From contig CAYXDO010000036.1 in the NCBI GenBank assembly GCA_964463485.1, positions 11,244 through 75,243 on the forward strand: DNA of 64,000 bases, written 5' to 3'. The translations under genes and the position numbers were made by a program. Below the pieces are notes generated by a model that saw only the letters and a list, made by a program, of their open reading frames with translations, was not told the DNA's origin and did no database searches. The DNA is from CAYXDO01 sp964463485 (GTDB taxonomy: Bacteria > Myxococcota > Kuafuiibacteriia > Kuafuiibacteriales > Kuafuiibacteriaceae). Below are positions 1 through 9,051 of the stretch, in pieces. Each line of letters begins with the position of its first letter. Within the stretch, counting starts at the first letter, position 1.

Positions 1-680
1 CCGGCTCCTTCGGCGACGTCGACGTCGACGCGCTCTCCGCTCGCCTCGCCGCGGAGCACCCGCAAGTCATCGCCGCGGTGCTCGCCCGACTCGACCCACG
101 GGTGAGCGGGCAGGTGCTCGAGGGCCTCGAACAGCCCGCGCGCAACGACATCATCGCACGCATCGCTCAGCTCTCGACCATCGGCGCCGAAGCCATGCTG
201 AAGGTCGAGCGCGCACTCACCGCCGGGCTCCCTACTCGGGCGGGCGCCGACTCGACCGTCGACGGGGTTCGCGTCGCCGCGAGCCTCCTCAACCAATTGG
301 GCTCCGACGTGGCGCAACAAGTCCTGGAGGCGCTCTCGGGCTCGTCCGGGGACGTGGCAGAGGAGGTCAAAAAGGCGATGTTCTCGTTCGACGATCTCGC
401 CGCCCTCGATCGCCGTGGCCTTCAGACTCTCCTCAAGGAGGTCCCGAGCGAGAAGCTCCTGCTCGCGCTCAAGATCGCGAGCGACGACATGTTGCAGAAG
501 GTCTTTGCGAGCCTCTCCAAACGGGCTGGTGAGATGATGAAGGACGACCTCGAGTCGATGGGTCCGGTCCGAGTCTCCGAGGTCGAAGCTTCGCAGCAGG
601 CCATCGTCGGCATCGCCATGAAGCTGCGAAGCGAGGGGCGCCTCGCCATCGCCGGGCGAGGCGGCGACGAGTACGTATGA
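1..680 (+). CDS. fliG: Flagellar motor switch protein FliG (5' truncated by window edge)
   Basis: FliG is the C-ring protein that touches the stator and transmits torque. The frame is open from base 3 with no start, so only the middle and C-terminal part is present. The visible N-terminal residues contain EHPQVIAAVLARL, matching the EHPQ motif of the FliG middle domain, and the C-terminal part has alternating charged helices (KKAMFSFDDL, KDDLESMGP) typical of the torque helix. The valine codon at 78 could be misread as a start but lies inside the conserved domain. The gene overlaps fliH by 4 bp. In the usual order fliF lies upstream, outside the window. Confidence 0.95.
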   Translation, partial: GSFGDVDVDALSARLAAEHPQVIAAVLARLDPRVSGQVLEGLEQPARNDIIARIAQLSTIGAEAMLKVERALTAGLPTRAGADSTVDGVRVAASLLNQLGSDVAQQVLEALSGSSGDVAEEVKKAMFSFDDLAALDRRGLQTLLKEVPSEKLLLALKIASDDMLQKVFASLSKRAGEMMKDDLESMGPVRVSEVEASQQAIVGIAMKLRSEGRLAIAGRGGDEYV

Positions 681-1315
681 GTACCTCGCCTCCATGGGTT
701 GGCCGGGCGCAGCCAGTTTGGCGCCCGCTGTTCGAGGCGCGGGCCAGGAAGCGCCCTACCGATCCACCGGAGCGTAGAACGTTCGCACCGGCCCCGAACG
801 CCGAGCGCCCCACCCCTCGAGTGAGCTCGGTCCCCCCTCCAGCTGCCGCGGTGGTCGCGCTCGAGGAGCGACCGATCTTCGTCGAGGAGGCGCCCAGGCG
901 GCAACTCGAGGACGCGCTCGCTGAAGTGATTCAGCTCCGAAGCAAGATCCTCGATCAGTCCGAGCGAGACCTCGCGGAGCTCGCGCTCGAAATCGCACGC
1001 CAAGTCCTCATCGCGGACGTGGAGGGCCTTCGGGAGTACACACGCCGAATGTGCGACCGGGCGCTCTTGCTCCTGGAAGAGGCCGACAAGATCACGATTC
1101 GAGTCCACCCGGAGCATTACCAAGCCGTGCTCGCAGCTCACCCAGAGCTCGAAGGGCGTGGAAAGGTCCAGCTTCTGCCGGACCCCACGATCGAGCTCGC
1201 GGGCGTGGTCGCCGAGTGTGAGCTCGGCCGAGTCGACGCTCGCCTCGCGGGCAGACTCGATGAGGTGCGGCGTCAACTCGGACTCGAAAGCCGGTCGAAA
1301 GCGAGCTCGCCGTGA
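677..1315 (+). CDS. fliH: Flagellar assembly protein FliH
   Basis: FliH is the peripheral stalk-like regulator that binds the export ATPase FliI and links it to the C-ring and export gate. The 212-residue protein has a proline-rich N-terminal region (about residues 1-70), a helical charged middle, and a FliH/YscL-type C-terminal part with ALEIARQVLIADVE and the IRVHPEHY segment. It starts ATGAGT at 677, overlapping the fliG stop by 4 bp, and overlaps the fliI GTG by 4 bp. The position between fliG and fliI supports a call that similarity alone makes only moderately strong. Confidence 0.88.
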   Translation: MSTSPPWVGRAQPVWRPLFEARARKRPTDPPERRTFAPAPNAERPTPRVSSVPPPAAAVVALEERPIFVEEAPRRQLEDALAEVIQLRSKILDQSERDLAELALEIARQVLIADVEGLREYTRRMCDRALLLLEEADKITIRVHPEHYQAVLAAHPELEGRGKVQLLPDPTIELAGVVAECELGRVDARLAGRLDEVRRQLGLESRSKASSP

Positions 1316-2622
1316 CCTCGTTGCCCGAATTGCGCGCGAGGCTCGCGCTCGCCCCCCCTGGCGTCGACGGGTACGTCACCGAGGTCCTGAGTCTGTCCAT
1401 CGAGGCGCGGGCTAGGGGTGCGACCGTAGGCGATCTGTACAAAATCTCGGGACGCGACAGCTCGGTGACCGCCGAAGTCGTCGGACTTCGCGGACCCAGG
1501 GTACTCATGATGCCTTACGGAAGCGTCGAAGGGATCAGGGTAGGGGCCGCCGCCATTCCGCTGGGCGATGCGTCCGGAACCGCGGTCGGAGACGAGCTGC
1601 TCGGCAGAGTCGTCGATGCACGTATGAACCCGTTGGACCGTGGCGGACCCTTCCACGTCCGCGAACACCGACCCGTCCACGGATCGCCGCTTCCGCCGCT
1701 CGACCGTGGCCTCGTGGATCGCATCCTGCCGATGGGTCTGCGAGCTCTGGATGGGTTGGTCCCGTGCGGGCGAGGTCAGCGACTGGGGATCTTCGCGGGA
1801 GCAGGCGTGGGAAAGAGTCGCCTGCTCGGAGCGCTGACGGAGACGAGCTCCGCGGACGTCATCGTTTTGGCGTTGGTGGGCGAGCGCGGCCGAGAGGTCC
1901 GCGACTTCGTGGAGCGTGTGCTCGGGCCCAAAGGACGAGCGCGATCCGTCGTGGTCGTGGCGACCTCCGACCGTCCTCCGGCGGAGCGTATGCGCGCGGC
2001 GCTCTCGGCCACTGCGGTGGCTGAGTACTTCCGGGAGCAAGGGGCCTCCGTCCTACTCGTCGTCGATTCTTTGACACGCTTCGCGATGGCGCAGCGCGAG
2101 GTGGGTTTGTCGGTCGGAGAGCCACCGACCACCAAAGGCTATCCTGCGAGTGTGTTTGCGGCCTTGGCGCGCTTGCTGGAGCGCGCGGGAGCGGCTCGAA
2201 GCGGAGGATCCATCACCGGTCTCTATTCGGTCTTGGTCGAGGGAGACGACCTCTCCGACCCCGTCGCCGATGCGGCACGAGGCTTGCTCGACGGTCATAT
2301 CGTGTTGTCTCGAAGTCTCGCCGGCCGCGGCCATTATCCAGCCGTCGACGTGCTTCAGTCCCTCTCTCGACTCGAAGGCGAGTTGCTTCGACCCAAGGAC
2401 CTCGAGGCCGCGCGTCGAGTTCGCACGTGGTTGTCCAAGCTCTCCGAAGCGCAGGACCTCCTGAGCCTCGGCGCATACCGCGCCGGCGGGGATCCGGTGC
2501 TCGACAAGGCGCTCGAGAAGCGAGCGGCGCTGGATGCCTTCTTGACTCAAGACCTATCCATCCGGTCCACGCTCGAAAGCACTCGCGCCGACCTACTGAG
2601 AGTCACCGAGGTCTCCCCATGA
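1312..2622 (+). CDS. fliI: Flagellum-specific export ATPase FliI
   Basis: FliI is the hexameric ATPase of the flagellar type III export apparatus. The 436-residue length is normal. The Walker A motif GAGVGKS lies near residues 163-169 and the Walker B segment LLVVDSLTRFA near 248-257; GERGREVRDFVE and GSITGLYSVLVEGDD are FliI/YscN signatures that separate it from F1 beta subunits. It starts with GTG at 1312, overlapping the fliH stop by 4 bp, and its TGA overlaps the ATG of the next gene, indicating translational coupling. Confidence 0.96.
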   Translation: MTSLPELRARLALAPPGVDGYVTEVLSLSIEARARGATVGDLYKISGRDSSVTAEVVGLRGPRVLMMPYGSVEGIRVGAAAIPLGDASGTAVGDELLGRVVDARMNPLDRGGPFHVREHRPVHGSPLPPLDRGLVDRILPMGLRALDGLVPCGRGQRLGIFAGAGVGKSRLLGALTETSSADVIVLALVGERGREVRDFVERVLGPKGRARSVVVVATSDRPPAERMRAALSATAVAEYFREQGASVLLVVDSLTRFAMAQREVGLSVGEPPTTKGYPASVFAALARLLERAGAARSGGSITGLYSVLVEGDDLSDPVADAARGLLDGHIVLSRSLAGRGHYPAVDVLQSLSRLEGELLRPKDLEAARRVRTWLSKLSEAQDLLSLGAYRAGGDPVLDKALEKRAALDAFLTQDLSIRSTLESTRADLLRVTEVSP

Positions 2623-2990
2623 GTAAACGCGAGCGGTTGTTTCAACTCATCGAGAAGCAGGCTACTCAGGAGCTCTCCAAGGCCGAGGCCTGCCTGCACC
2701 GCGCGGAGCTCGGCGCCGCAGCGCTGGCCGAAACCTCACGTCGGCCGGGAACCCTCGACCCGGCCATTTTGAGTATCGCCGATCACCTCTCGGAGCGAAT
2801 CAGCGCCGAAGTGACCCGATTGCGCGTCGAGCGGGACGAGCGCGTCCTGGTACGCCGAGCCGCGTCGACCGACCGGCGTCGCTTCGAGATCTTGGCGTCG
2901 CGCCAGCGTGAGCTCTCGAGCTCGACCGAGGCGCGTCGCGAGCAGCGCGCCTACGACGACCTCGCGGGGACCAGAAGGAGTGACAAATGA
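2619..2990 (+). CDS. fliJ: FliJ-like flagellar export chaperone
   Basis: This 123-residue protein is almost wholly charged helix (many Arg, Glu and Ala), as expected for the coiled-coil FliJ stalk that inserts into the FliI hexamer and activates the export gate. Sequence identity to FliJ is weak, so the name rests on length, coiled-coil character and position after fliI. The ATG at 2619 gives the 4-bp ATGA overlap seen throughout the operon; the same frame is open further upstream inside fliI but that part is a shadow. It overlaps the next gene by 4 bp. Confidence 0.75.
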   Translation: MSKRERLFQLIEKQATQELSKAEACLHRAELGAAALAETSRRPGTLDPAILSIADHLSERISAEVTRLRVERDERVLVRRAASTDRRRFEILASRQRELSSSTEARREQRAYDDLAGTRRSDK

Positions 2991-3643
2991 GCACCGAACG
3001 ATTCGATCGAAGGCGCGTCGTCGTGATTCGGGCGCCGTCGAGCTCGGGGACGAAGGCGGGACCTCACAAGGCCCTCGTTGGGGCGCTCGTCGTGGCCGGC
3101 GTGTTCTTCGGTACTCACTTCAGCTCCCTGGCCAAGAGCGAGCGCGCCGTCGCGGCGCAGCCCGAGGCTGGCGCGGCCTGTCCGCCGGCAGACCGAAAGC
3201 TCCTCGAGTCGCTGCTCGCTCGCCGCACCGAGCTCGATGCGCGCGAGCGGCTGCTCGACGAGCGACAGAAGCGACTCGGCGAGCTCGAGGCGAGCTTCGA
3301 GGCTCGGATCGCCAAGGCGACCCAAGAGCTCACGACGTTGGAGCAGCGGATCGAGCTGGGAGAAGCCGCCTCGGCGGCCAGAGAGAAGCGTATGGAAGCG
3401 GTCGTCGCGAGTGTGCAAGTGCTTCCGCCGGCAAAAGCGACTCCCATGGTGGAGGCCGCCGATCCCATGTTGGCGGTGGGCATTCTCAAACGCCTCGGAC
3501 CGGAGGCCGCAGGGGCCATACTCTCGAAGATGAAACCCACCCGGGCCTCCGGGCTGCTCGAGCTCCTCGCCAAGACTTCGAGGCTCGACGAAATCAAGAG
3601 TGCAATGGCCGTGGAAAACAAGGTCGAGGAGAAGCCGGAATGA
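2987..3643 (+). CDS. motE: MotE-like protein (TM, coiled coil, MgtE-N-like domain)
   Basis: The 218-residue protein has a basic N-terminus, one membrane segment (about residues 25-46), a long coiled coil (about 70-130) and a C-terminal helical repeat (PMVEAADPMLAVGILKRLGP) that resembles the MgtE intracellular N domain. This architecture is that of the MotE family found beside fliJ and fliK in many flagellar operons, where it has been linked to stator-associated MotC in rhizobia and occurs widely without known function. It lies in overlap with fliJ and fliK. The exact role here is inferred from architecture and context. Confidence 0.75.
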   Translation: MSTERFDRRRVVVIRAPSSSGTKAGPHKALVGALVVAGVFFGTHFSSLAKSERAVAAQPEAGAACPPADRKLLESLLARRTELDARERLLDERQKRLGELEASFEARIAKATQELTTLEQRIELGEAASAAREKRMEAVVASVQVLPPAKATPMVEAADPMLAVGILKRLGPEAAGAILSKMKPTRASGLLELLAKTSRLDEIKSAMAVENKVEEKPE

Positions 3644-4599
3644 ACCTGAGCGTCCCAGAGTGTACCTCGGATTTCGCAAAAACCGAGCGCCCGACCCCGA
3701 AGCAACACGGCATACCCGAGGAGACTGGCTTCGAGACGAAGCTGGAGCGCGCGTCCTCGACTGCAAAACACGACGAGTTCTCCGAAGACCCGTCGGCGGC
3801 ATCGAGTGTCGGCCCCGACCCCCAGCTAACTCCAAGCCTCGGGCTGAGCCCGCCGATTCTCCCGCCGGCGTACTCATCGGTCGCGACCGAAATCTTTCCA
3901 GAACCGAGCGCCACCGAGGCCGAGGCTCGTCCTCTATCGCTGGCCTCTGGCCACGCCAGCGACTTACCGACGCAGCTCCTCGACCTTCCTCCTCTCGCCA
4001 ACCCCGAAGTCGAGTCCCTTCTTCGAAACCTCCCCGATTCCACGGAGTCCTTCGACTTCGACCCATCGGCCTTGGAAGCAGAGGCCGGCTTGCTCGGCGA
4101 GCCCTCCGAGACCCTGATGGAGCCAGGACTCCCCACTCAGCTCCTTCGCCAGGTCGCGCCGCTCGCGTCGCCCCCTTCGGCGGGACGAGTAGGGCTCGAA
4201 GCCATCCCTTCGGAGCTCGCCCGACGGATCGCCATCGACAAGCCGAGCTCGATCTCCATGCAGGTCGATCCGCCGGAGCTCGGGCGACTCGTGGTCGACG
4301 TTCGCGTGGAGCACAAAGACGTCTTCCTCTCGATCCGCGCCGACTCTGATTCGGCGGCTCGAGCGATCGCTTCTCAGCAAGACCAACTGCGCGTTCGCCT
4401 CGCCGAGCATGGCTTCTCTCTCGCCGGGTTCGATGTCGGCGCGCGGTCCGAACACGGCCAGGGACGTCGAGAAGCATCTCGGCCCGAGGCCGAAGTTCCC
4501 GGAGTCTCTCCCAACGACCTGGGCGAGTCTCGACGTCGACCTCCGAGAACCTCAGAGCGAGCCCCCGCGCTGCCCGGACCAGCGAATTGGATCGCATGA
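3640..4599 (+). CDS. fliK: Flagellar hook-length control protein FliK
   Basis: FliK is the secreted ruler that sets hook length and triggers the export specificity switch via FlhB. The 319-residue protein is low-complexity and Pro/Ser/Glu-rich for about 190 residues, then has the conserved FliK C-terminal domain with MQVDPPELGRLVVDVRV and the following VFLSIRAD...QLRVRLAEHGF pattern. The ATG at 3640 overlaps the preceding stop by 4 bp; the frame is open further upstream but outside the gene. It is followed by 13 bp and flgD. Confidence 0.88.
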   Translation: MNLSVPECTSDFAKTERPTPKQHGIPEETGFETKLERASSTAKHDEFSEDPSAASSVGPDPQLTPSLGLSPPILPPAYSSVATEIFPEPSATEAEARPLSLASGHASDLPTQLLDLPPLANPEVESLLRNLPDSTESFDFDPSALEAEAGLLGEPSETLMEPGLPTQLLRQVAPLASPPSAGRVGLEAIPSELARRIAIDKPSSISMQVDPPELGRLVVDVRVEHKDVFLSIRADSDSAARAIASQQDQLRVRLAEHGFSLAGFDVGARSEHGQGRREASRPEAEVPGVSPNDLGESRRRPPRTSERAPALPGPANWIA

Positions 4600-4612
4600 G
4601 TTGGAGGACGAT

Positions 4613-5317
4613 ATGAGGGTCGAATCGACGAGTATGGCGACACCCGAACCATCCGAGTCCGGCGTCGGCAAAGACCAGTTCCTCAAGCTCCTGGTGGCCC
4701 AGCTCGGTCATCAGGATCCGCTTCAGCCCACGGATGCGAAGGACCTCCTTACTCAGTTGGTGCAGTTTGCCTCCGTGGAGCAATCGATGGCCACGAACCA
4801 AGCTCTGGAAGAAATCAGAGTAGCTCAAACCGCGATGGCCAACGCGCAACTCACGGAAATGGTCGGTCGAGAAGTGTTCGTTCGTTCGAACTCGTTCGAA
4901 CCCGATCGAGCGGAGCTCTCGTTCCTGCTCGATCGAGACGTCGCCTCCGCGACCCTCGAAGTGGTCGATGCGGAGGGACGGATCGTCCGCACGATCGAGG
5001 CCGGACCCCGTCCTCGAGGCAGAGTGAGCGTCCTGTTCGACGGAAAGGACCAGCAGGGCCGGGCGCTTCCCGATGGTGAGTACGAGCTCCGGATCAGCGC
5101 ACGTGACGAGGGTGGCTCCCCCGTCGAGGCGACGCCGGGCCTCTTTGGCGTGGTCGACGCCGTCTCCTTCGCCGGAGGCTCCCCGGAGTTGTTGGTGAAT
5201 GGGTCTCGCGTGCGACCGGCAGACGTCCTCGAGATTGGATCCAAGATCACGCCGACGACCCCCGAATTTACCAAGATAGCCTGGCAAGATCTGATCGAAG
5301 ACTGGAGGCGCCCATGA
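4613..5317 (+). CDS. flgD: Flagellar hook capping protein FlgD
   Basis: FlgD is the scaffold that caps the growing hook and is later replaced by FlgK. The N-terminal signature DQFLKLLVAQLGHQDPLQP, followed by LLTQLVQFASVEQ, is nearly canonical, and the C-terminal half has the FlgD Ig-like/tudor pattern (FDGKDQQGRALPDGEYEL). The ATG at 4613 is preceded by a strong GGAGGA Shine-Dalgarno at 4604, which decides this start over longer open-frame options. The length is 234 residues. It overlaps flgE by 4 bp. Confidence 0.95.
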   Translation: MRVESTSMATPEPSESGVGKDQFLKLLVAQLGHQDPLQPTDAKDLLTQLVQFASVEQSMATNQALEEIRVAQTAMANAQLTEMVGREVFVRSNSFEPDRAELSFLLDRDVASATLEVVDAEGRIVRTIEAGPRPRGRVSVLFDGKDQQGRALPDGEYELRISARDEGGSPVEATPGLFGVVDAVSFAGGSPELLVNGSRVRPADVLEIGSKITPTTPEFTKIAWQDLIEDWRRP

Positions 5318-6570
5318 GTATCATCGAGTCCCTTTTCTCTGCAGCGAACGGCATCACGGCCCACGGCGACGCGTTGTCCGTGGTCGGCGACAACATCTCG
5401 AACGTGAACACGGTGGGTTACAAAGCGTCGAGCGCGCGCTTCGCCGACGTGCTCGGGAGCGCCATGTCGGGCCTCGGGGCGTCCGTGGATGGCGTGCGAC
5501 AATCCCACCGCCAGGGGGGGCTCCTCGGAACCGGTATCGGAACCGACCTGGCGATCCAAGGCGACGGACTCTTCATCGTCAGCGGAGAGCGCGAGACGTT
5601 CTACACCCGGGCCGGTCAGTTCCAGGTGGCTGCCGATGGGCGCCTGCTCTCCCCTGACGGCTTGGAAGTACAGGGCTACCTGGCTCAATCCCGAGGTGCA
5701 ATGAGTAGCTCGCTCACGAGCCTTCGCTTTCCTCCTCAGACCTCGCTCCCTCCCTCCGCCACCACGAAGATCCAACTCTCCGGAAACTTCGATGCGGCGT
5801 CCGAAGTCCCTTCGCCCTTCGATCCGGCCGACGCTGGCGGGACCTCCAACTACGCCAGCTCCACCACCGTGTACGACTCCCTCGGAGTAGCCCACCACGT
5901 CGACGTCTACTACCGAGCGGTGGGGGGCGGAGCCTACGAGTGGCACGCGCTGGTCGACGGCGGCGAAGTCTCTGGCGGTACCGAAGGGGTCCCTTTCGAG
6001 GCAGCCTCCGGAACTCTCACGTTCACCACCGATGGCAAGCTCGACAGCGAGTCCACCGTCGCCTCCAGCTTCGACTTCAACGGCGCGACTCCCGCGCAAG
6101 CGATCGAGTTCGATTTCGGTGACTCAATCTCCACGGATGGCGGCGCGGGCACCGGGACCACCGCGTTGGGCGGACCCTCCGAGCTTCGCTCGACTCAGGA
6201 CGGTCGGACGTCCGGACTCCTCGAGGGCGTCGAGATCGACGAGAAGGGGCGAGTTCTCGGAATCTTCTCCAATGGTGAACGGCCCGTGCTCGGTCAGGTC
6301 GCGATCGCTCGCTTCAACAGCCCCGAATCTCTCGAACGCGCGGGCTCCGGCCTCTTTCGCCGCACCATGGGCTCCGGCGAGCCGGCCGTGGGCGCCGCGG
6401 ATACGGGCGGCCGCGGGTCCCTCGTCGTGGGTGCGCTCGAAGGTTCGAACGTCGACCTCGCTCAGGAGTTCGTTCGCATGATCGCTTACGAGCGGGGCTT
6501 TCAGGCAAGCTCGCGCGTGGCGCGCACCGCCGACGACATGCTCAGCGAGCTCGTCAACCTCAAGCGCTGA
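5314..6570 (+). CDS. flgE: Flagellar hook protein FlgE
   Basis: FlgE is the hook subunit exported by the flagellar type III apparatus. The N-terminus has the rod/hook/filament signature with DNISNVNTVGYK, the middle contains YNYASSTTVYDSLGV-like hook core sequence and GLFIVSGERETFYTRAGQF, and the C-terminus ends with the coiled segment VDLAQEFVRMIAYERGFQ. At 418 residues it is a typical length. It starts with ATGAGT overlapping flgD. The operon stops here: a minus-strand gene follows 26 bp downstream. Confidence 0.95.
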   Translation: MSIIESLFSAANGITAHGDALSVVGDNISNVNTVGYKASSARFADVLGSAMSGLGASVDGVRQSHRQGGLLGTGIGTDLAIQGDGLFIVSGERETFYTRAGQFQVAADGRLLSPDGLEVQGYLAQSRGAMSSSLTSLRFPPQTSLPPSATTKIQLSGNFDAASEVPSPFDPADAGGTSNYASSTTVYDSLGVAHHVDVYYRAVGGGAYEWHALVDGGEVSGGTEGVPFEAASGTLTFTTDGKLDSESTVASSFDFNGATPAQAIEFDFGDSISTDGGAGTGTTALGGPSELRSTQDGRTSGLLEGVEIDEKGRVLGIFSNGERPVLGQVAIARFNSPESLERAGSGLFRRTMGSGEPAVGAADTGGRGSLVVGALEGSNVDLAQEFVRMIAYERGFQASSRVARTADDMLSELVNLKR

Positions 6571-6596
6571 GTCGCATCCGCAGACCTGAGTTCAAT

Positions 6597-7958
6597 TCAG
6601 AATCGGCCCGCCACACTCAAGCCGCGTCCGCCGCGCTCGGGATCGACCCAGGGAGCAAAGGTCACCTGCGCCAGAGGAGCATCCGATTCGGGCGAAGGAG
6701 TCGCCAGGAGGACCGTCGCAGCATAGCCGCCGATCGCCCCGAGCACGCTGATCGTAGCCATGATCTTTGCCTGAGTATCGCTGTTCGTGTCGTCCGGAAC
6801 CGCGATGAATCCGAGGCCAGCCCCGAGCGCGCCGCCTGCGATCGCCCCGCCGATCGCAAGGAACCCTTGCGGCGCGGAGTGGTCGAGCCCGCTCACCAAA
6901 TAGTGGCCCGCGAGCAGGCCGAGGGCGTTGCCGGCGAGGAGCACCGCTGCGACGCCTCGTTCCTCCTCGAAGCTCTCGGCAATGATCAGCGGGACAGCAG
7001 CCGCATATACGCCGAGCAGACCTCCCAGCTGCACGATCGTGACATCACCCCACGTCGCGTGAGCGGCATCTGCATATATTTTTCCGCCCAGTGATCCGCC
7101 GAGCGCACCCAAGAGAGAGAGTCCGAAGAACGCTCGAGGCTCGTCGAAGGCGTCGGCCCCGGCGATGAGAGTCATCAACCCCCACGTCCATCCAGTCCCA
7201 AGGATCGTTCCGGCCTGCAGCGCGGCGGCATGACCTTCATGGAGGTGCAGTGTGTTGGTGAGCGCCAAGCCGCCGTAGCCCTCCAATAGGCTGAAGCCCA
7301 GGAGTGAAGCCGCGATGCCCTGGGAGGAGACTTCATCATAATCAGCCACGAGCCCGTAGAAGAGCAGGCCGTGCAGCAGTCCCGTTTGCGAGCCGTGGAC
7401 GTACATCGCGGCCTGTCCCCACGTGAGCTCCGAGTCGTTGGTGAGTAGGAGCGAGCCGAAGAACGTACCCGCGCCGACGAGGAGTCCGAGCCCTACGCCC
7501 ACCTTCTCGTCTTCGATGCCGAGAGAGAGAGGGACCGTCGGCGCATAGATTGTGAGCCCATTCAGGAGGCTGAATCCGAGGAACACCGCGCGCCCGTCCT
7601 GATTTGGACCGAAATCAGCGACTTGGGTTTTCGGCTCTCCCGGCGCGGTGTCCAAAGAGGCGAGCCTTCGCGACTGAGTGAGGAGCTCGGCGGCAAAGGA
7701 CCGCCTCCCCGGATCCTGGGATCCGTTGGCGACGATCTCGAAGGCGACAGCCGCCGCGGCATAGTTTCTCGCGGCAAACTCAGTCATGCCTCGCTGATAG
7801 GCCGCCTCGACCTCCGGCGGATCCAAAGAAAGCGGCCTCGGTTGGGTCGAGGTCCGCGTGCTGGGCTCCCCAGGTGGAGGAGCCGAGTCCTGTGCCGCGG
7901 CGATTCGGCCGAGCGACGACAGCAGGAGGAGACACGAGAGGGTGAAATGTCGCGCCAT
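6597..7958 (-). CDS. Hypothetical secreted/membrane protein with TPR-like N-terminus
   Basis: This 453-residue protein is not recognised. It has a signal peptide (MARHFTLSCLLLLSSLGRIAAAQ), a short TPR-like helical stretch near residues 50-90 (YQRGMTEFAARNYAAAAVAF), then many Gly/Ala/Leu-rich hydrophobic segments, several ending in short charged turns, which suggests a polytopic membrane protein. The start at 7958 is chosen because it yields the signal peptide; the frame is open upstream but without coding character. It interrupts the flagellar cluster in reverse orientation and is convergent with flgE. No flagellar function can be claimed. Confidence 0.7.
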   Translation of the reverse strand: MARHFTLSCLLLLSSLGRIAAAQDSAPPPGEPSTRTSTQPRPLSLDPPEVEAAYQRGMTEFAARNYAAAAVAFEIVANGSQDPGRRSFAAELLTQSRRLASLDTAPGEPKTQVADFGPNQDGRAVFLGFSLLNGLTIYAPTVPLSLGIEDEKVGVGLGLLVGAGTFFGSLLLTNDSELTWGQAAMYVHGSQTGLLHGLLFYGLVADYDEVSSQGIAASLLGFSLLEGYGGLALTNTLHLHEGHAAALQAGTILGTGWTWGLMTLIAGADAFDEPRAFFGLSLLGALGGSLGGKIYADAAHATWGDVTIVQLGGLLGVYAAAVPLIIAESFEEERGVAAVLLAGNALGLLAGHYLVSGLDHSAPQGFLAIGGAIAGGALGAGLGFIAVPDDTNSDTQAKIMATISVLGAIGGYAATVLLATPSPESDAPLAQVTFAPWVDPERGGRGLSVAGRF

Positions 7959-8023
7959 TGCGGATTGCCTGTAGCACGCCGCGCGCCAGCGCGCATTACT
8001 CGGGCGCGCTGCCTTCGTCGGAC

Positions 8024-8986
8024 ATGAGCGCCATACCGTGTGTGCGCGAGTCGTCGGCCAGCAAAGATGAGAGGCTCCTCGAGCCGTCAAATTATCTACG
8101 GCCTACAGTCCCAAGGTCTTCCGTCGATGTTCACAACATGGGCCATGCGGAGCACTCGTTTGCGGTCCTCGATTCGGTCGCACCCAAGGATGAAACTCAT
8201 CGAAGCGCTGGCGAAGACAAGTGGCGCGCCCTCCGGCAGCAACGACTCGGACGCCTGGCCAATGGGTTGACCCACGAGCTTGGTACGCCCCTTCAGTTCG
8301 TGGGAGATAGCGTCTCCTTCATCGAGCAGGTGAACGGGGACCTCCAAAAAGCCCTCGCGGCGTCTGAACAGATGCTCGGATTGTGCGCGGTCGATACCGC
8401 AACCAGCATGGGCCTGGAAGCGACGCTGAAGATGATCAAGGAGTCTCGGCGAGCCCTGGACTCCGAGGCCCCGCGGGCCCTTCGTCGAGCCACGGAGGGG
8501 ATCGGCCAGGTCGTCTCCCTGATCAGGGCGGTGCGAACCTTCTCGAACCCCCGATCGACTCCTCCCGAGCGCCTCACAGCCATGCTCGATCGACTGCTCG
8601 TGCTCCTGAAGAACGAATATAAATACGTCGCTGAAGTTCAGTTTGTCGAGATCCCCGAGCCCGCAGCGCTCGCCCCCGATCTCGACCTGCTACTGTTCGA
8701 TCTCGTCGTACTCATCGCGAGCGGTTTGCGCGCGTCTGTCTCGGACGCGCCCTTCGAAAAGGTCCGCATTCGAATCGGCGCCACCTGGTTGGACGACCTT
8801 CTGACGGTCACGATCAATCGCTCGCGGGGTCCCGACTTGACCAAGACCAAGGCTTCGGAGCTCTCACTCGTCAGAGCCCTCCTCGACGAACGGCGCGGTG
8901 CTCTCGATGTGTGTCCCGCGACCTTCGTCGTCCGAATCCCGCCTTTCGTTCGCGTCATCGAGGACTCGAATCCGCTCATCGGTTGA
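8024..8986 (+). CDS. Histidine-kinase-like protein (DHp H-box, degenerate ATPase part)
   Basis: The segment LANGLTHELGTPLQFVGDS matches the H-box of the group of two-component kinases whose usual form is AHEINTPIQFVGDN; the phosphoacceptor His is residue 84 from this start. The following helices look like a dimerisation bundle, but the C-terminal 130 residues show no clear N, G1 or G2 ATP-binding motifs. No sensor or membrane segment is seen. The start is uncertain: ATG 8024 (320 residues) and ATG 8138 (282 residues) both lack a clear ribosome binding site. It may be a degenerate kinase, a phosphotransfer protein, or a FlgS-like flagellar regulator by position. Confidence 0.65.
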   Translation: MSAIPCVRESSASKDERLLEPSNYLRPTVPRSSVDVHNMGHAEHSFAVLDSVAPKDETHRSAGEDKWRALRQQRLGRLANGLTHELGTPLQFVGDSVSFIEQVNGDLQKALAASEQMLGLCAVDTATSMGLEATLKMIKESRRALDSEAPRALRRATEGIGQVVSLIRAVRTFSNPRSTPPERLTAMLDRLLVLLKNEYKYVAEVQFVEIPEPAALAPDLDLLLFDLVVLIASGLRASVSDAPFEKVRIRIGATWLDDLLTVTINRSRGPDLTKTKASELSLVRALLDERRGALDVCPATFVVRIPPFVRVIEDSNPLIG

Positions 8987-9051
8987 TGAATCCGGCCAGT
9001 GGACGATTCCGGTGGGTTGAACGATTCCAGTGCAGATCCACATCGCGTGCT

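Noticed and set aside
2951..5287. A 778-codon open frame on the minus strand opposite motE, fliK and flgD
   Set aside because: It mirrors real flagellar genes on the plus strand, has Arg/Gly-rich composition typical of antisense frames in high-GC DNA, and shows no domain.
7959..8023. GG-N10-GC pair before the kinase-like gene as a sigma-54 site
   Set aside because: Only the GG and GC doublets match; the rest of both elements does not.
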